Shown: positions 51,126 to 61,816, counted from the stretch's first letter. The stretch is DNA of 64,000 nucleotides from an uncultured Bacteroidales bacterium (GCA_902776835.1 CACYRK010000001.1:79258-143257), one strand, 5' to 3'. Notes: generated by a model from the letters alone, not told the origin. Program-made: numbers and translations.

Positions 51126-54100
51126 ATGAGGTATTTCAAACTACATTTCATCTTTACCTTGATTATGCTGCTCACTTGTGGGAGCATGCACGCCAGAGTC
51201 GAAGGGCCCGTTCAGGCCTCCGACGGCTCGACCGTGTATATGCCCACATCCGACGGAGTATGCAAGGTGTATCAAGTAGAGGGAACCGTTACCTTCAAGG
51301 CTGTGGAAAGCGGCGAGATGTCCAACTACAAGGACTTCGGCGTGGCTTTCTTGCCAGCCAACGAGGGCGACCACATCATGATTACTGTCAACAGTATCGA
51401 CATCGACGGTGGTACACACCTGATTATGTACGACGGCGATGTCGACTACAGCAAGATTGGTACATCTGGGGCCGGCGGTTCCAGTCCTTTCACCTATTTC
51501 CCCGCAGGATGGGTGAAAGAAATCGTTAAGGGCACCGACGAGGGCTACACGTTCACGTCGACCCAGGACAACGGCATTGTGGCCTTCGGCTGCACCACCC
51601 GCAGCGGCACTCGCAACGGATGGAACATCACCGTTACCAGTCTCGCATCGAAAGACATGGAATATGTCTCGAGCGAGGCCATCACTGGCCTGCCCAGCGT
51701 GAACCGCGGTGCCAAGTCGCAGAACATCTTCGGCGTTGACATCGTGACCGACGGCGGCGCAAACGCGCTGACCCTCAATGCGCTGAGTATTGATTGCAGC
51801 GCCCTCACCGGCAGCACAGCCGTGAGCAACGTGCGCCTGGTTAACGGCAGCACCGTGCTTGCCACAGCAGCCACCGTGGGCGACGCGCTGAGCGCTTCAG
51901 GCATCACCCTGAAGTCGGGACACAACAAACTGATGGTCGTGGCCGACATCAACCCCGATGCCAGCGGCACCATCCCAGCACTGTCGGTAAGCAGCATTAC
52001 CGTCGACGGTGAGGCACGCACGCCATCGCCCGCAACGGGCAGTGCCATCACAATCAACAATGTGATTATCATGGCCGCCGAGGGTGTGACCTACACCATC
52101 GACGACAACGGCGCCAATTTCTACGACGATGGCGGCAAAGATGCCAACTACAGCCAGAACTTCAGCGGACAGGTGACCTTTGTGCCCGCCACCGCTGGAC
52201 AGTCGATTAAGGTCGACTTCACCAACCTCGACCTCTTCGACGCCACCATCGACAGCAACGACGATGTGTTTAAGTTCTACAACGGCCGCGAGGTGAACGA
52301 GGCAAACCTCATCACCACGCTGCTCACCGAGTCGGAAATCGTGAAATCGACGGCCGACGACGGCTCGATGACCGTGACCTTCAAGACCGTGACGGGTTAT
52401 CCCAAGAGCGGATGGGAGGCTACCGTGAGCCAGTTCTTGCCCGGCGACATGACGCTCAGCGGCATCACCGCCGAGGTGGCCAGCACGGCAACTGTCAGCG
52501 CCGGCGACACCGACGCGCAGATGCTCGTGGTCGACGTGATGACCGACAACCAGTCGAATCCGCTGGCGGTCAACACCATCAACCTCACCACCCCCGATAC
52601 TAAGAATATCGCTAAAGTCCGCGCTTATTACTTAGGCAAGAAGAACGTCTTCGCCACCACCAACCAGTGGGCCGAGACCGCCGTCACGGGCACCAGCATC
52701 GCACTTAGTGGCAACCAAACGCTTGCCGAGGGCCACAACTACTTCGCCATCGTGCTCGACCTCAACGAGGAGGGCGTTGGCGGCGAGCAGGTGAGCCTGA
52801 GCGTGCAAGACGTGGTGGTCGGCGAGACTACCCAGGCTCCCGCCGAGGCAGTGACCGCAACCCGCACAATCGACAACATCTGCCACGCCACCCAGGGCAG
52901 CCACAGCCACACCATCAAGGACGCGTGGAAATTCACCCACACCGAGGGCTACTACGGCAAGTATGAGGCCGAAGACGCCGACTACATCGTCACCTTCACC
53001 CCCAGCGAGGCTGGCACCGTGGCCGAAATCGACTTCTCGTCGTTCAACGTGATCTACTCCAGTTCGACCTACACCGGTGTGCGCGCCGTCTACGAGATTT
53101 ACAGCGGCACCGAGATTGACAACACTAATCTGCTGTGGCAACTCAAGGACAACAGCGAGCAGAATGTGGGCCCAGGCAAAGTGCTGCGCTCACAGAGTGC
53201 CGACGGTTCACTGACCATCCGCTTCAACCCCAAGACTACCTATAGCAGCTATGCCGGCACGGGTTGGATGGCAACGGTGCGTCCGTTCCGCAACCACGAG
53301 ATGACCATCGATGAGATAACAGTGAACCAGACCAGCAGCGACGACGTCGCCGTAGGCGCTGCCGACGCCGCTCTCATCGACTTTAAAGTCGTCACCGAGG
53401 GCACGCTGACCACCACCACACTGAATGCTGTGAAACTCGACATGAAGGACAGCCACAGCAATGTGTCGAAGGTGAGCGTGTACTGTAACAATGAGAACAA
53501 CCGCGAGACGGCTGTGCTCTTTGGCGCAGTCGAAAATCCAGCCCAAAGCGCAATCACCGTCGCCGGCGAGCGCGATCTGGCCGAGGGCAGCAACTACTTC
53601 TGGGTGACTGCCGACATCAAGGCCGACGCTGCGGCCGAGGCTGCCATCGACGCCAAACTCGTAGCGCTGGTTGACGCCAACAACGTCGAGACCGCTGTCG
53701 AAAACGGCGACCCCGAAGGCGTGCGCACCGTTAAGTATCTGTATGTGATGCCGAGCGGCACCAGCATCGTTACCGTCACCGACCCGATGCTCTTCTACGA
53801 CGACGGCGGCAAGGACGGCAAAATCACGTCGCGCTTCAGCGGCACCGTGACCTTCGTGCCCGGCCGCGAGAACTCAGCAGTGCAAATGAACGCCAACAGT
53901 TTCTCGATTGGCAACGGCCGCATGACCGTGTACAGCGGTAGCCAAGTCGACGAGACGCAGGTAATCGGCCCATCGACGGGCTACTACAGCACCACCACCG
54001 GCCCGGCCAACCTCATCAGCAAGGCCGAGGACGGCTCGCTCACCGTGGTAGTTTCCGGTCCTACGGGAACCACGCTCGACGGTTGGGAGATTGAGGTGAG

Positions 54101-57100
54101 TCTGCACGAGAAGACTCCGTTTGTCATCGAGACCGCAAATGCTGAGGCTACCACCACCGACATCATGCGCAACACTGTCGACGGACAGATGCAGCACCTC
54201 ACCCTGGAGGTGAGCGGCGACAAGAACCCCATCGCCATCAGCAGCATCACATTTGACGCTACTGGCACCACCGATGTGGCCGACATCACCGCAACCAAGG
54301 TCTACTACACCGGCACCACAGCAACCTTCGACAATAGCAACCTCGCTGGCTCGCTCAGCACTGTTGCTGCCGGCGAGAACACCATCACCTTCGATGAGCC
54401 CATCCTCATCAGCGACAACGGCAACTTCAACCTGTGGCTGACCTACGACATCGCCGAGGAGGCTACCGCCGGCAACACCGTTGCCGCACAACTCGTGAGC
54501 CTCGCAAATGGCGACGCGACGACAGCCGTCACCGGCACCGCCGCACAGCGCGCCATCAAGGCTGGTATGAAGGGCAACTACATCATCGGTTCGAGCGACC
54601 TCGCCACCTACGCCACCTTCGCCCAGGCTACTGCAGCCCTGGCTGGCGGCGTCGAGGGTCCCGTGACCTTCCAGGTCGAGGACGGCACCTACAACGAGGC
54701 TGTCAACATCGCCAACGTGGCCGGCGCCAGCGAGAAGGCTCCCATCGCTTTTGTGAGCCTCAGCGGCAACCGCGACAACGTGGTGGTGAAGGGCGTCTCG
54801 AGCGCTTACGACGGCAACTTGGTGACCATCGAAAACACCCCCTGGGTGAGTTTCGAGGCCATGAGTTTTGTGCCCGCAAGCCAGAGTTACAAGAATGCCA
54901 TCTATGTGCACAACCGCAGCAGCCACTTCACTCTCAAGGACTGCTACGTCAAGGCCGAGATTATTACCTCGGGCTACAGTGGCATCAACCTGCTCAAGAG
55001 CGAGACCGTGAGCGGTGAGGACAACAGCAACAACGACTACATGACCATCGAGGGCAACACCTTCGAGGGCGGCTACATCTCGGTTTACCTGAATGGTGCA
55101 AGCACATTCTACTTCCGCGACGACCGTAGCCCCGTCATCTGCAACAACGTCATCACCAACCCGCGCAGCAAGGCCATCTACACCTTGGATTGTGAGGGCA
55201 CCCTCATCGAGGGCAACATCATCAACCAGAGCGCTACCACCGCCAATAGTTACAGCGCCATCGACGTGTATCGCAACACTGGCGCCTTCGTAATCAAGGA
55301 CAATGTGATTGTGAACTCGCACAGCGCTTACTCTAACGGTATCTACCTGCGTCAGGAGTGCGAAGGCGAGAGCGCAAACAAGCCCGCGCTGGTCTACAAC
55401 AACAGCATCGTCATCAGCAACTCGCCCACCAACAGCACCGCCGGCATCCAGGTCAACAACGACACCCGCAACGTGGCTCTGTACTACAACACCGTGCGCG
55501 TGGCTGGTTCTGCAGGTTACTGCTTCTACAATGCCAACAACAGTACCCGCTACAGCAATGTGAAACTGCAGAACAACCTGTTCCAGAACCTTACTAACGA
55601 CGGCTATGTGGCTCTGTTCTACGACGAGACCAAACTTGCTGCCACCGAGATGCTCAACAATGTGTTCTACGCCGCTTCGGGCAACCTGGTTAAGGACTAC
55701 GCCACCACAATCGACGCTCTGAACACCGCCGTGGGCAACGAGAGCAACAAGGTGGAGCAGGCTGAGTTCCTGGGCGACATCGACAACCACCTGATGAGCG
55801 CCGGCAACCTGAATATGGGTCTGCCCGTCGATTTCATCACCACCGATGTCGAGGGCAACAGCCGCGACGCCGAGGCTCCCACCGTGGGCGCTTACGAATA
55901 CAAGGAAGTGGTGGTCGAGACTCCCGAGTTGGCCGAGGGCTATCCCGTGGTCACCAACGTCACCGAGAGCACCGCTGCCGTCAAGAGCAAATGGAGCGTG
56001 AGTGGCAAACTCTACACCATGGTTGAGGCTGTGCCTGAGAACCAGGGCGGCAATGGCGCTCCGGCTAAGGCTCCGACGGCCGACGACCTCCAGGCCAACG
56101 GCACCGCCGTTGACTACGTCGCCGACACCGAGGCAACGACAACCTTCAGCGACCTTGAGCCGAACACTCAGTACAAGGCCTACATGATGGTGGTCAGCGC
56201 TCTCGACGTGCCCAGCGAGGTGGCCGAGGCCGAATTCACCACCGCACGCCACATCGACCCGCTCACCGCTACCTTGGCCAAGAAATATGGCGCCATCGAG
56301 GCTGGCGAGAGCGTGACACTCATCCCCGTGGTGCGTGGCGGCGACGAGCCCTACACCTACGAGTGGCGCAACCAGATGAACGAGGTGATTGGCGACGAGG
56401 CCACCATCGATGTCGAGCCTGACCACAGCCAGGCTTACCGCCTGACAGTGACTAGCGCCGACGGACAGACCGCCAAGGCCAAGACCGCCGTAATCGTCCT
56501 GGGCGACCACTTCGTGGCCACCATCGACGATAACTACATCGACGAGACCGGCTTCTTCAACGGCGACAATGACGACGACGAGTACTACAGCGGCAGTTAC
56601 GCCCTGCAGGTGGGCAACGCCATCTGGCCGGGCAGCACCGTCAGTTTCTGGTATGGCTGGGCAATGAGCAACCAACAGGACAACACCTTCGGTTCGCTCG
56701 ACGACCAGTACCACAGCGCCAACGGCGGCGCCAACAGCGGCCAGAACTTCGTCATTGGCTATCCGCAAGGTCAGTACATCACCGTCACCCACGATGAGGA
56801 GGGCGACGTGATTCCGGGCATGTACATCAACAACACCGCCTACACCTACTCCAGCGTCACGCAGGGCGACGGCTATGCCGACCCGTTCACCGCTGGCAAG
56901 TGGCTGAAGATGACCGTCAGTGGTTACAACGCCAGCGGCGCCACCACCGGCACCGTGGAGTACTACCTGGCCGACTATCGCAGCACCAACGCCATCGACC
57001 GCTACGCCCTCAACAGTTGGCAGTGGCTCGACCTGAGCACGCTGGGCACCGTCAAGTCGATTGCAGTGACCATCGACGGCAACGACCGCGACAACTGGGG

Positions 57101-57581
57101 CCTGAAGACCCCGGCTTACGTGGCTCTCGACGACATCGGCGCTACCTGCCCGTTTATCGAGCAGAACACCACGGTTCCCGTCGGCAGCACCGTTGAGGTT
57201 GCTCTGGAGAACTACTTCGACATCGACAACGATGGCAGCACGGCAGTGTACACCCTCACCAACCCCGTCGAGAGCGACGACATCGATGTGGCGCTCAACG
57301 ACGAGAACGGCAGCCTGGAGATTACCGGCAAGGTGAACAATGCCGAGTATGTGGCCATCGCTACAGTGACCCAGAAGGGCAAGACCCAGTATCTGCGTCT
57401 CACCATCACCGTCGACACCAACACTGGCGCTGACGCACTCGTGGCCGACCGCGACATCGAGTCGGTGACCTACGTCAATGCTATGGGCCAGGTGAGCAGC
57501 AAGCCGTGGAGCGGCGTGAACATCGTCGTCACACGCTACGCCGATGGCACCACGCAGAGCAAGCGATTATTGATGAAATAA
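51126..57581 (+). CDS. B12-riboswitch-controlled giant secreted protein: CUB-like repeats, beta-helix, FN3, Ig-like, DUF4465-like
   Basis: A 2151-aa exported protein with signal peptide (to about residue 24). Four repeat units of a CUB-like domain plus a beta-sandwich module fill about 25-1150. The clearest CUB-like starts are FYDDGGKDANYSQNFSG (about 333) and FYDDGGKDGKITSRFSG (about 890), each ending SGWEATV or DGWEIEV. A right-handed beta-helix follows (about 1150-1590), then FN3 (about 1597-1710), an Ig-like domain (about 1710-1798) and a DUF4465-like domain (about 1800-2010; TGFFNGDN, WYGWAMSN, PAYVALDDIGA). The last 35 residues carry GVNIVVTRY, the tail shared with the PKD protein. The riboswitch implies a role in cobamide capture at the surface; direct binding is inference. 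Confidence 0.85.
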   Translation: MRYFKLHFIFTLIMLLTCGSMHARVEGPVQASDGSTVYMPTSDGVCKVYQVEGTVTFKAVESGEMSNYKDFGVAFLPANEGDHIMITVNSIDIDGGTHLIMYDGDVDYSKIGTSGAGGSSPFTYFPAGWVKEIVKGTDEGYTFTSTQDNGIVAFGCTTRSGTRNGWNITVTSLASKDMEYVSSEAITGLPSVNRGAKSQNIFGVDIVTDGGANALTLNALSIDCSALTGSTAVSNVRLVNGSTVLATAATVGDALSASGITLKSGHNKLMVVADINPDASGTIPALSVSSITVDGEARTPSPATGSAITINNVIIMAAEGVTYTIDDNGANFYDDGGKDANYSQNFSGQVTFVPATAGQSIKVDFTNLDLFDATIDSNDDVFKFYNGREVNEANLITTLLTESEIVKSTADDGSMTVTFKTVTGYPKSGWEATVSQFLPGDMTLSGITAEVASTATVSAGDTDAQMLVVDVMTDNQSNPLAVNTINLTTPDTKNIAKVRAYYLGKKNVFATTNQWAETAVTGTSIALSGNQTLAEGHNYFAIVLDLNEEGVGGEQVSLSVQDVVVGETTQAPAEAVTATRTIDNICHATQGSHSHTIKDAWKFTHTEGYYGKYEAEDADYIVTFTPSEAGTVAEIDFSSFNVIYSSSTYTGVRAVYEIYSGTEIDNTNLLWQLKDNSEQNVGPGKVLRSQSADGSLTIRFNPKTTYSSYAGTGWMATVRPFRNHEMTIDEITVNQTSSDDVAVGAADAALIDFKVVTEGTLTTTTLNAVKLDMKDSHSNVSKVSVYCNNENNRETAVLFGAVENPAQSAITVAGERDLAEGSNYFWVTADIKADAAAEAAIDAKLVALVDANNVETAVENGDPEGVRTVKYLYVMPSGTSIVTVTDPMLFYDDGGKDGKITSRFSGTVTFVPGRENSAVQMNANSFSIGNGRMTVYSGSQVDETQVIGPSTGYYSTTTGPANLISKAEDGSLTVVVSGPTGTTLDGWEIEVSLHEKTPFVIETANAEATTTDIMRNTVDGQMQHLTLEVSGDKNPIAISSITFDATGTTDVADITATKVYYTGTTATFDNSNLAGSLSTVAAGENTITFDEPILISDNGNFNLWLTYDIAEEATAGNTVAAQLVSLANGDATTAVTGTAAQRAIKAGMKGNYIIGSSDLATYATFAQATAALAGGVEGPVTFQVEDGTYNEAVNIANVAGASEKAPIAFVSLSGNRDNVVVKGVSSAYDGNLVTIENTPWVSFEAMSFVPASQSYKNAIYVHNRSSHFTLKDCYVKAEIITSGYSGINLLKSETVSGEDNSNNDYMTIEGNTFEGGYISVYLNGASTFYFRDDRSPVICNNVITNPRSKAIYTLDCEGTLIEGNIINQSATTANSYSAIDVYRNTGAFVIKDNVIVNSHSAYSNGIYLRQECEGESANKPALVYNNSIVISNSPTNSTAGIQVNNDTRNVALYYNTVRVAGSAGYCFYNANNSTRYSNVKLQNNLFQNLTNDGYVALFYDETKLAATEMLNNVFYAASGNLVKDYATTIDALNTAVGNESNKVEQAEFLGDIDNHLMSAGNLNMGLPVDFITTDVEGNSRDAEAPTVGAYEYKEVVVETPELAEGYPVVTNVTESTAAVKSKWSVSGKLYTMVEAVPENQGGNGAPAKAPTADDLQANGTAVDYVADTEATTTFSDLEPNTQYKAYMMVVSALDVPSEVAEAEFTTARHIDPLTATLAKKYGAIEAGESVTLIPVVRGGDEPYTYEWRNQMNEVIGDEATIDVEPDHSQAYRLTVTSADGQTAKAKTAVIVLGDHFVATIDDNYIDETGFFNGDNDDDEYYSGSYALQVGNAIWPGSTVSFWYGWAMSNQQDNTFGSLDDQYHSANGGANSGQNFVIGYPQGQYITVTHDEEGDVIPGMYINNTAYTYSSVTQGDGYADPFTAGKWLKMTVSGYNASGATTGTVEYYLADYRSTNAIDRYALNSWQWLDLSTLGTVKSIAVTIDGNDRDNWGLKTPAYVALDDIGATCPFIEQNTTVPVGSTVEVALENYFDIDNDGSTAVYTLTNPVESDDIDVALNDENGSLEITGKVNNAEYVAIATVTQKGKTQYLRLTITVDTNTGADALVADRDIESVTYVNAMGQVSSKPWSGVNIVVTRYADGTTQSKRLLMK

Positions 57582-57612
57582 TTGACCTTTATATAGTAAC
57601 TTAACTTGCTTG

Positions 57613-57646
57613 AGAGGGGCACCCTGTGACAGGGCGCTCCTCTTGC
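57613..57646 (+). terminator. Hairpin after the giant gene
   Basis: AGAGGGGC...GCTCCTCT with an inner ACCCTGTGACAGGG pairing, about 30 bp after the stop; no clean T-run follows. The rest of 57582-58117 holds a partial 30-bp repeat relative, a palindrome around 57732 (ACGCGCCATGGCGCGT) and the kinase promoter; I see no gene. Confidence 0.5.
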
Positions 57647-58051
57647 TATCCCCAAAATGAACAAAAAAGAACTATTGGTGTCCGGTAAAAGTCCAAGGGA
57701 TATTGCAGTTTTGTTTTTGGCGCGCATCGATAGCCACCTGTAGGGACGCGCCATGGCGCGTAGTGGAGCAAAATGTGGGTTAAATGTGTTCATATTCATG
57801 TTATTATTTTGATTGATATCGTTTTCGAACTACGCGCGGGGTGACAGAACCAATTGCGTCTACATCTGCCAACCCTGGTTTTTATCGGACACAAATGAAA
57901 AAAATAATGGTGCCATTAAAGGAGCAGACACACTTGATGGCACCGTTGCTTGGCTGTTGCGCAAAATTTCCGATTCGGATTTATGGCACACAGTTTTTGC
58001 CCGGGTGAAATTTAATGTGCGTTTTTTGCGCTGCTTGTACACGAATTGTTG

Positions 58052-58059
58052 TAACTTTG
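58052..58059 (+). promoter_or_regulatory. -7 element of the histidine kinase gene
   Basis: TAACTTTG, 58 nt before the ATG; the -33 match is weak. A small perfect hairpin (TTAAACCC, loop TTTG, GGGTTTAA) follows at 58069-58088 in the leader. Confidence 0.5.
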
Positions 58060-58117
58060 CGTTTTATTTTTAAACCCTTTGGGGTTTAACGTGTGTTACC
58101 ATTATCAATAGATCTCG

Positions 58118-59356
58118 ATGAATCTTCGAAACATCTACGACTCACGACGCATTTGGAAGATGTGCCTCATCGGCGTGTCGCTAATCCTGGTGGCGGTCTT
58201 TATCTATATCTCCAACCGGCTGGTCAAAGACCTCGCCGTGCAGGAGCGCGAGCGCATGGAAATCTGGGCCAGCGCGACCAAGGAGTTGGCGACCATGGGC
58301 ACTGAGCAGGTTGACGCCGACGGCAACCCGATGCCGATGATGCAGACCGATGTCGACTTCCTGCTCTCGATAATCGAGGGCAACCACAGCATCCCCGTGC
58401 TGCTGGTCGACGAAGACCAAAACATCATGCTGCACCGAAATTTCAGGCTACCACAACCCGTCGACAGCACGGCACTCTACGACATCTCGCCAACAAACCG
58501 CGCCTACTTGCAGAAAAAACTGGCGAAACTGAAAAACTCATCGAACAAAATCGAGATTAAAATCGACGACTCAACCACGCAATACCTCTACTACGACGAC
58601 AGCACCGTGCTGCGACGCCTGGCTTGGTTCCCCTACATCCAGTTGGCGGTGATAGTGATTGTGCTCGCCATCGCCTACTTTGCGCTCATCAGCGTGAAAA
58701 AGGCCGAGCAAAACCGCGTGTGGGTGGGCTTGTCGAAGGAGACGGCGCACCAACTGGGCACGCCCATCTCGTCGCTCATGGCATGGACGCAAATGCTGTC
58801 GACCATGGGCATCGAGCAAGATGTGGTCAACGACATGGACAAGGATGTACACCGCCTAAGCGTCATTGCCGACCGATTCTCGAAAATCGGCTCCATGCCC
58901 GACAAGGAGTTCGCGTTTATCAACGAGGCCGTGGAACAGAGCCTGGAATACATGCGCTCGCGCATACCCAAGCGCGTGTCGCTAACCATACACACCAGCG
59001 AGAACGCCGACCGTGGCGTGATGCTCTGCCAGTCGCTGTTTGAGTGGGTGATGGAAAACCTCACCAAGAACGCCGTCGACGCCATGGATGGCGAGGGAGC
59101 CATCGACATCAGCGTCGACAGCGATGAGGAGGAGATCTACATCCTCTTCAAGGACACTGGAAAGGGAATTCCGCGCAAAAACTTCAAGAATGTGTTCACG
59201 CCAGGCTTCACCACCAAGAAGCGCGGATGGGGCTTGGGACTCACCCTGGTGAAGCGCATCATCGAGGAGTATCACAACGGACACATCTACGTCAAGGACA
59301 GCGAGGTGGGCGTGGGAACCACGTTTGCCATCGAGTTGCCGGTGATGAAAAATTAA
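58118..59356 (+). CDS. Membrane sensor histidine kinase
   Basis: A 412-aa kinase. One membrane helix at about residues 14-32, an extracytoplasmic sensor domain (about 33-165), a second helix (about 168-190), then the kinase core. The H box is KETAHQLGTPISSL with the phospho-His, the N box LTKNAVDAM, the G1 box DTGKGIP and the G2 box GWGLGLTL. The signal is unknown and no response-regulator gene is adjacent. The MBL-fold gene starts 4 bp later, so the kinase heads an apparent four-gene unit. Confidence 0.92.
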   Translation: MNLRNIYDSRRIWKMCLIGVSLILVAVFIYISNRLVKDLAVQERERMEIWASATKELATMGTEQVDADGNPMPMMQTDVDFLLSIIEGNHSIPVLLVDEDQNIMLHRNFRLPQPVDSTALYDISPTNRAYLQKKLAKLKNSSNKIEIKIDDSTTQYLYYDDSTVLRRLAWFPYIQLAVIVIVLAIAYFALISVKKAEQNRVWVGLSKETAHQLGTPISSLMAWTQMLSTMGIEQDVVNDMDKDVHRLSVIADRFSKIGSMPDKEFAFINEAVEQSLEYMRSRIPKRVSLTIHTSENADRGVMLCQSLFEWVMENLTKNAVDAMDGEGAIDISVDSDEEEIYILFKDTGKGIPRKNFKNVFTPGFTTKKRGWGLGLTLVKRIIEEYHNGHIYVKDSEVGVGTTFAIELPVMKN

Positions 59357-59360
59357 CCAC

Positions 59361-60185
59361 ATGAGAGACACAGAAGTAATAATGCTCGGCACGGGCAACG
59401 CGATGTGCACGCGGTGCTACAACACTTGTTTCTACCTGCGCACACCCGGCGGCGGCCTAATGGTGGACGCGGGTGGCGGCAACGGCATCTTTCGCCAACT
59501 TTACCGCGCTCGCGTGGCCGTGGAGCAAGTGCACCACCTCTTTGTGACGCACTGCCACACCGACCACATCATGGGCGTGATTTGGATGATACGCAAGATT
59601 TCGCCCATGATTCACAAGGGCAAGTTTCAAGGTACCCTAACCATCTATTGCCACGACGAGGCTCGCGACGCCATCATCACGATGTGCGCGCTCATGATGC
59701 CGCGAAAAATCTACAGCGCTTTGGGCCACACCATTATCTTGCGCGTGGTAGAGCACGGCGAGACGCTGCCCATCGATGATATGCAAGTCACCTTTTTCGA
59801 CATCGGTTCCGACAAGACCAAGCAGTTTGGCTTTGAGGCCATTCTGCCCGATGGACAACGCCTGGTGTGCCTGGGCGACGAGCCGTATTCCCCCATGAGC
59901 CAGCAGTGGGTCACCGATTGCGACTGGCTGCTGTGCGAAGCGTTTTGCCTATATAAGGACCGAAACGCTTTCAACCCCTACGAGAAGCACCACAGCACGG
60001 CACTCGATGCCGGACGCATGGCACAAGAATTGCATGTCAAGAACTTGGTGCTCTATCACACCGAGGACACCCACCTGAGCACACGGCGAATCACCTACAC
60101 CGCCGAGGCCCAGGAGCATTTCACCGGGCCCATTTATGTGCCCGACGACCTGGAGACAGTAAAAATAACAAAAACCACCATATGA
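59361..60185 (+). CDS. MBL-fold metallo-hydrolase (RNase Z-like)
   Basis: A 274-aa metallo-beta-lactamase-fold enzyme. The metal-binding motif is THCHTDHIMG (about residues 61-70); further ligands are the Asp in LGDEPYS and the His in LYHTEDTH. LGTGNAMCTRCYNTCF at the start resembles RNase Z-like members. Substrate unknown. Its stop overlaps the start of the TPR gene (ATGA). Confidence 0.87.
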   Translation: MRDTEVIMLGTGNAMCTRCYNTCFYLRTPGGGLMVDAGGGNGIFRQLYRARVAVEQVHHLFVTHCHTDHIMGVIWMIRKISPMIHKGKFQGTLTIYCHDEARDAIITMCALMMPRKIYSALGHTIILRVVEHGETLPIDDMQVTFFDIGSDKTKQFGFEAILPDGQRLVCLGDEPYSPMSQQWVTDCDWLLCEAFCLYKDRNAFNPYEKHHSTALDAGRMAQELHVKNLVLYHTEDTHLSTRRITYTAEAQEHFTGPIYVPDDLETVKITKTTI

Positions 60186-61783
60186 AACGGTTAATTCTTA
60201 CTTTGGCTGTAATGGTCACGGCGACAGCCACACTGCTGGCCGACGACGAAAGTTACAACATGAGCCGCGGCATCGATGCCTGGCAGCAAGGCGACGCGCA
60301 AGAGGCCGTGCGCTACTTCATCAAGGAAGCCGAGGCCGACGACAGCAATAGCGAGCCCTGGCTTTTCATAGCGATGATCATGAAGGACGAGGAGCGGCTC
60401 GGCACGGCGCTGAGTGCCATGAACGAGTGCATCAAGCGCATCCCAGAGAAAAACAAGACCGACCGGGCAAAAGCGCTGTTCTTGCGCTACGGCGTGTTTG
60501 AGATGATTGGCGACACGCTGCATGCCGAGCGCGACCTGCTGCAGGCGGCGCAACTGCAACCGCGCGAAATCGACTACCAGAACCGTCTGGGCGACTTCTA
60601 TTACCACCGCAATATGTGGGACATCGCCGACAAATATTACAACCAGGCGTTGAAAATCGACCCACAAGACTGGTATGCCACCATGGGCCTGGGGCGCAAC
60701 GAGAGCGAGCGCAAAGCCTTCGACAAAGCCTTGCAATGGTACGACAAGGCCTTTGCCATCGACCCCGACATTTCGTCGGTTTATGCCTTCAAGGGCGAGT
60801 CGCTCATGGGGCTTGGACGATGGGACGAGGCCGCCGAGTGCCTGCTCAACAGCCTTGAGTACGCCGACCAATGGGGCTCACAATTGTTCGATCAACTGTG
60901 CGACAGCGCGCTCGATGTGGCGCTCGACGCCTTGCACCGTCGGCACATCGCCGAGCCAACCTCAGCCATGTGGATTGAGCAACTGGGCATAACGTACTTC
61001 AACGGCAACCGCTATGCCGAGGCAAAGCAATGGATAGCCAAAACGCTGGAAGAAAACGAAGACGCCGACACTTATCCCTACCTGGCGCTATGCTCAGCAA
61101 GGATGGGCGACTACGAAGGCTACAGCGAGGCCCTGAAACGCGGAGAGCAACTCGACAGCACAAGCATCGACATGCTCGAAGTAAGCGCCATGGTGGAAAT
61201 GGATTGGGGACATTACGACAAAGCCTTAGAGCAGGCCAATAAATTGGTCGACAAGCAAATAGATGACGCCAGCGCCTATCTCCTGCGGGGCGACATTCTC
61301 TTAGCCAAAGGCTTGGCAGCCGAAGCCCTCGACGACTACATCACAGCGTCGGTGCTCGAAGAAGACGTCGACAAGCCGCTGTTAAGCGCCGGTAAGGTTT
61401 ATCTGCTCCAAGGCAATGAGCAAAAGGCCCGCCAATGCTTCACCAAGGTTGTCGAGCGCTACAAAACCGCAACCATCAACGCTTACTCGCGGGTGCAGGA
61501 GGCCTACTATTATCTTGGCGACATCGAGCAGTCACGAGCCATGGCCCAGCGCGTGCAGGCCGCAAAAGGCGACACCGATGACAACTCGCTGATTTTGGGA
61601 CTGTACTACGCGCTCATTGGCGACAACGACGCAGCACAGCCAATGCTCGAACTGGCCATCGACAACGGCTTGCTCACACCATGGATTATGCAAGAGCCCT
61701 ACGACATCTATCACCTCAGGGCACTGCCCTGCTACAACCAGTTGCTCGAGCGAGCACGCCATCACTTCCACACCACCGAATAA
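60182..61783 (+). CDS. Exported tetratricopeptide-repeat protein
   Basis: A 533-aa TPR protein with signal peptide (to about residue 20). About ten TPR-like units cover most of the length (for example YNMSRGIDAWQQGDAQEAVRYFIKEA and WDIADKYYNQALKIDPQDWYA split over neighbouring helices). TPRs are protein-binding scaffolds. It overlaps the MBL gene by 4 bp and resembles the N-terminal part of the next gene, suggesting a tandem duplication. Confidence 0.85.
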   Translation: MKRLILTLAVMVTATATLLADDESYNMSRGIDAWQQGDAQEAVRYFIKEAEADDSNSEPWLFIAMIMKDEERLGTALSAMNECIKRIPEKNKTDRAKALFLRYGVFEMIGDTLHAERDLLQAAQLQPREIDYQNRLGDFYYHRNMWDIADKYYNQALKIDPQDWYATMGLGRNESERKAFDKALQWYDKAFAIDPDISSVYAFKGESLMGLGRWDEAAECLLNSLEYADQWGSQLFDQLCDSALDVALDALHRRHIAEPTSAMWIEQLGITYFNGNRYAEAKQWIAKTLEENEDADTYPYLALCSARMGDYEGYSEALKRGEQLDSTSIDMLEVSAMVEMDWGHYDKALEQANKLVDKQIDDASAYLLRGDILLAKGLAAEALDDYITASVLEEDVDKPLLSAGKVYLLQGNEQKARQCFTKVVERYKTATINAYSRVQEAYYYLGDIEQSRAMAQRVQAAKGDTDDNSLILGLYYALIGDNDAAQPMLELAIDNGLLTPWIMQEPYDIYHLRALPCYNQLLERARHHFHTTE

Positions 61784-61816
61784 TTCACAACCTCACGATA
61801 AACACCTCTTACGACA

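Noticed and set aside
53874..56792. 972-codon minus-strand frame opposite the giant protein gene
   Set aside because: Very long, but valine/glycine/histidine-biased as expected from the reverse complement of an Asp/Thr/Asn/Ala-rich gene; the plus strand has signal peptide, domains and riboswitch.
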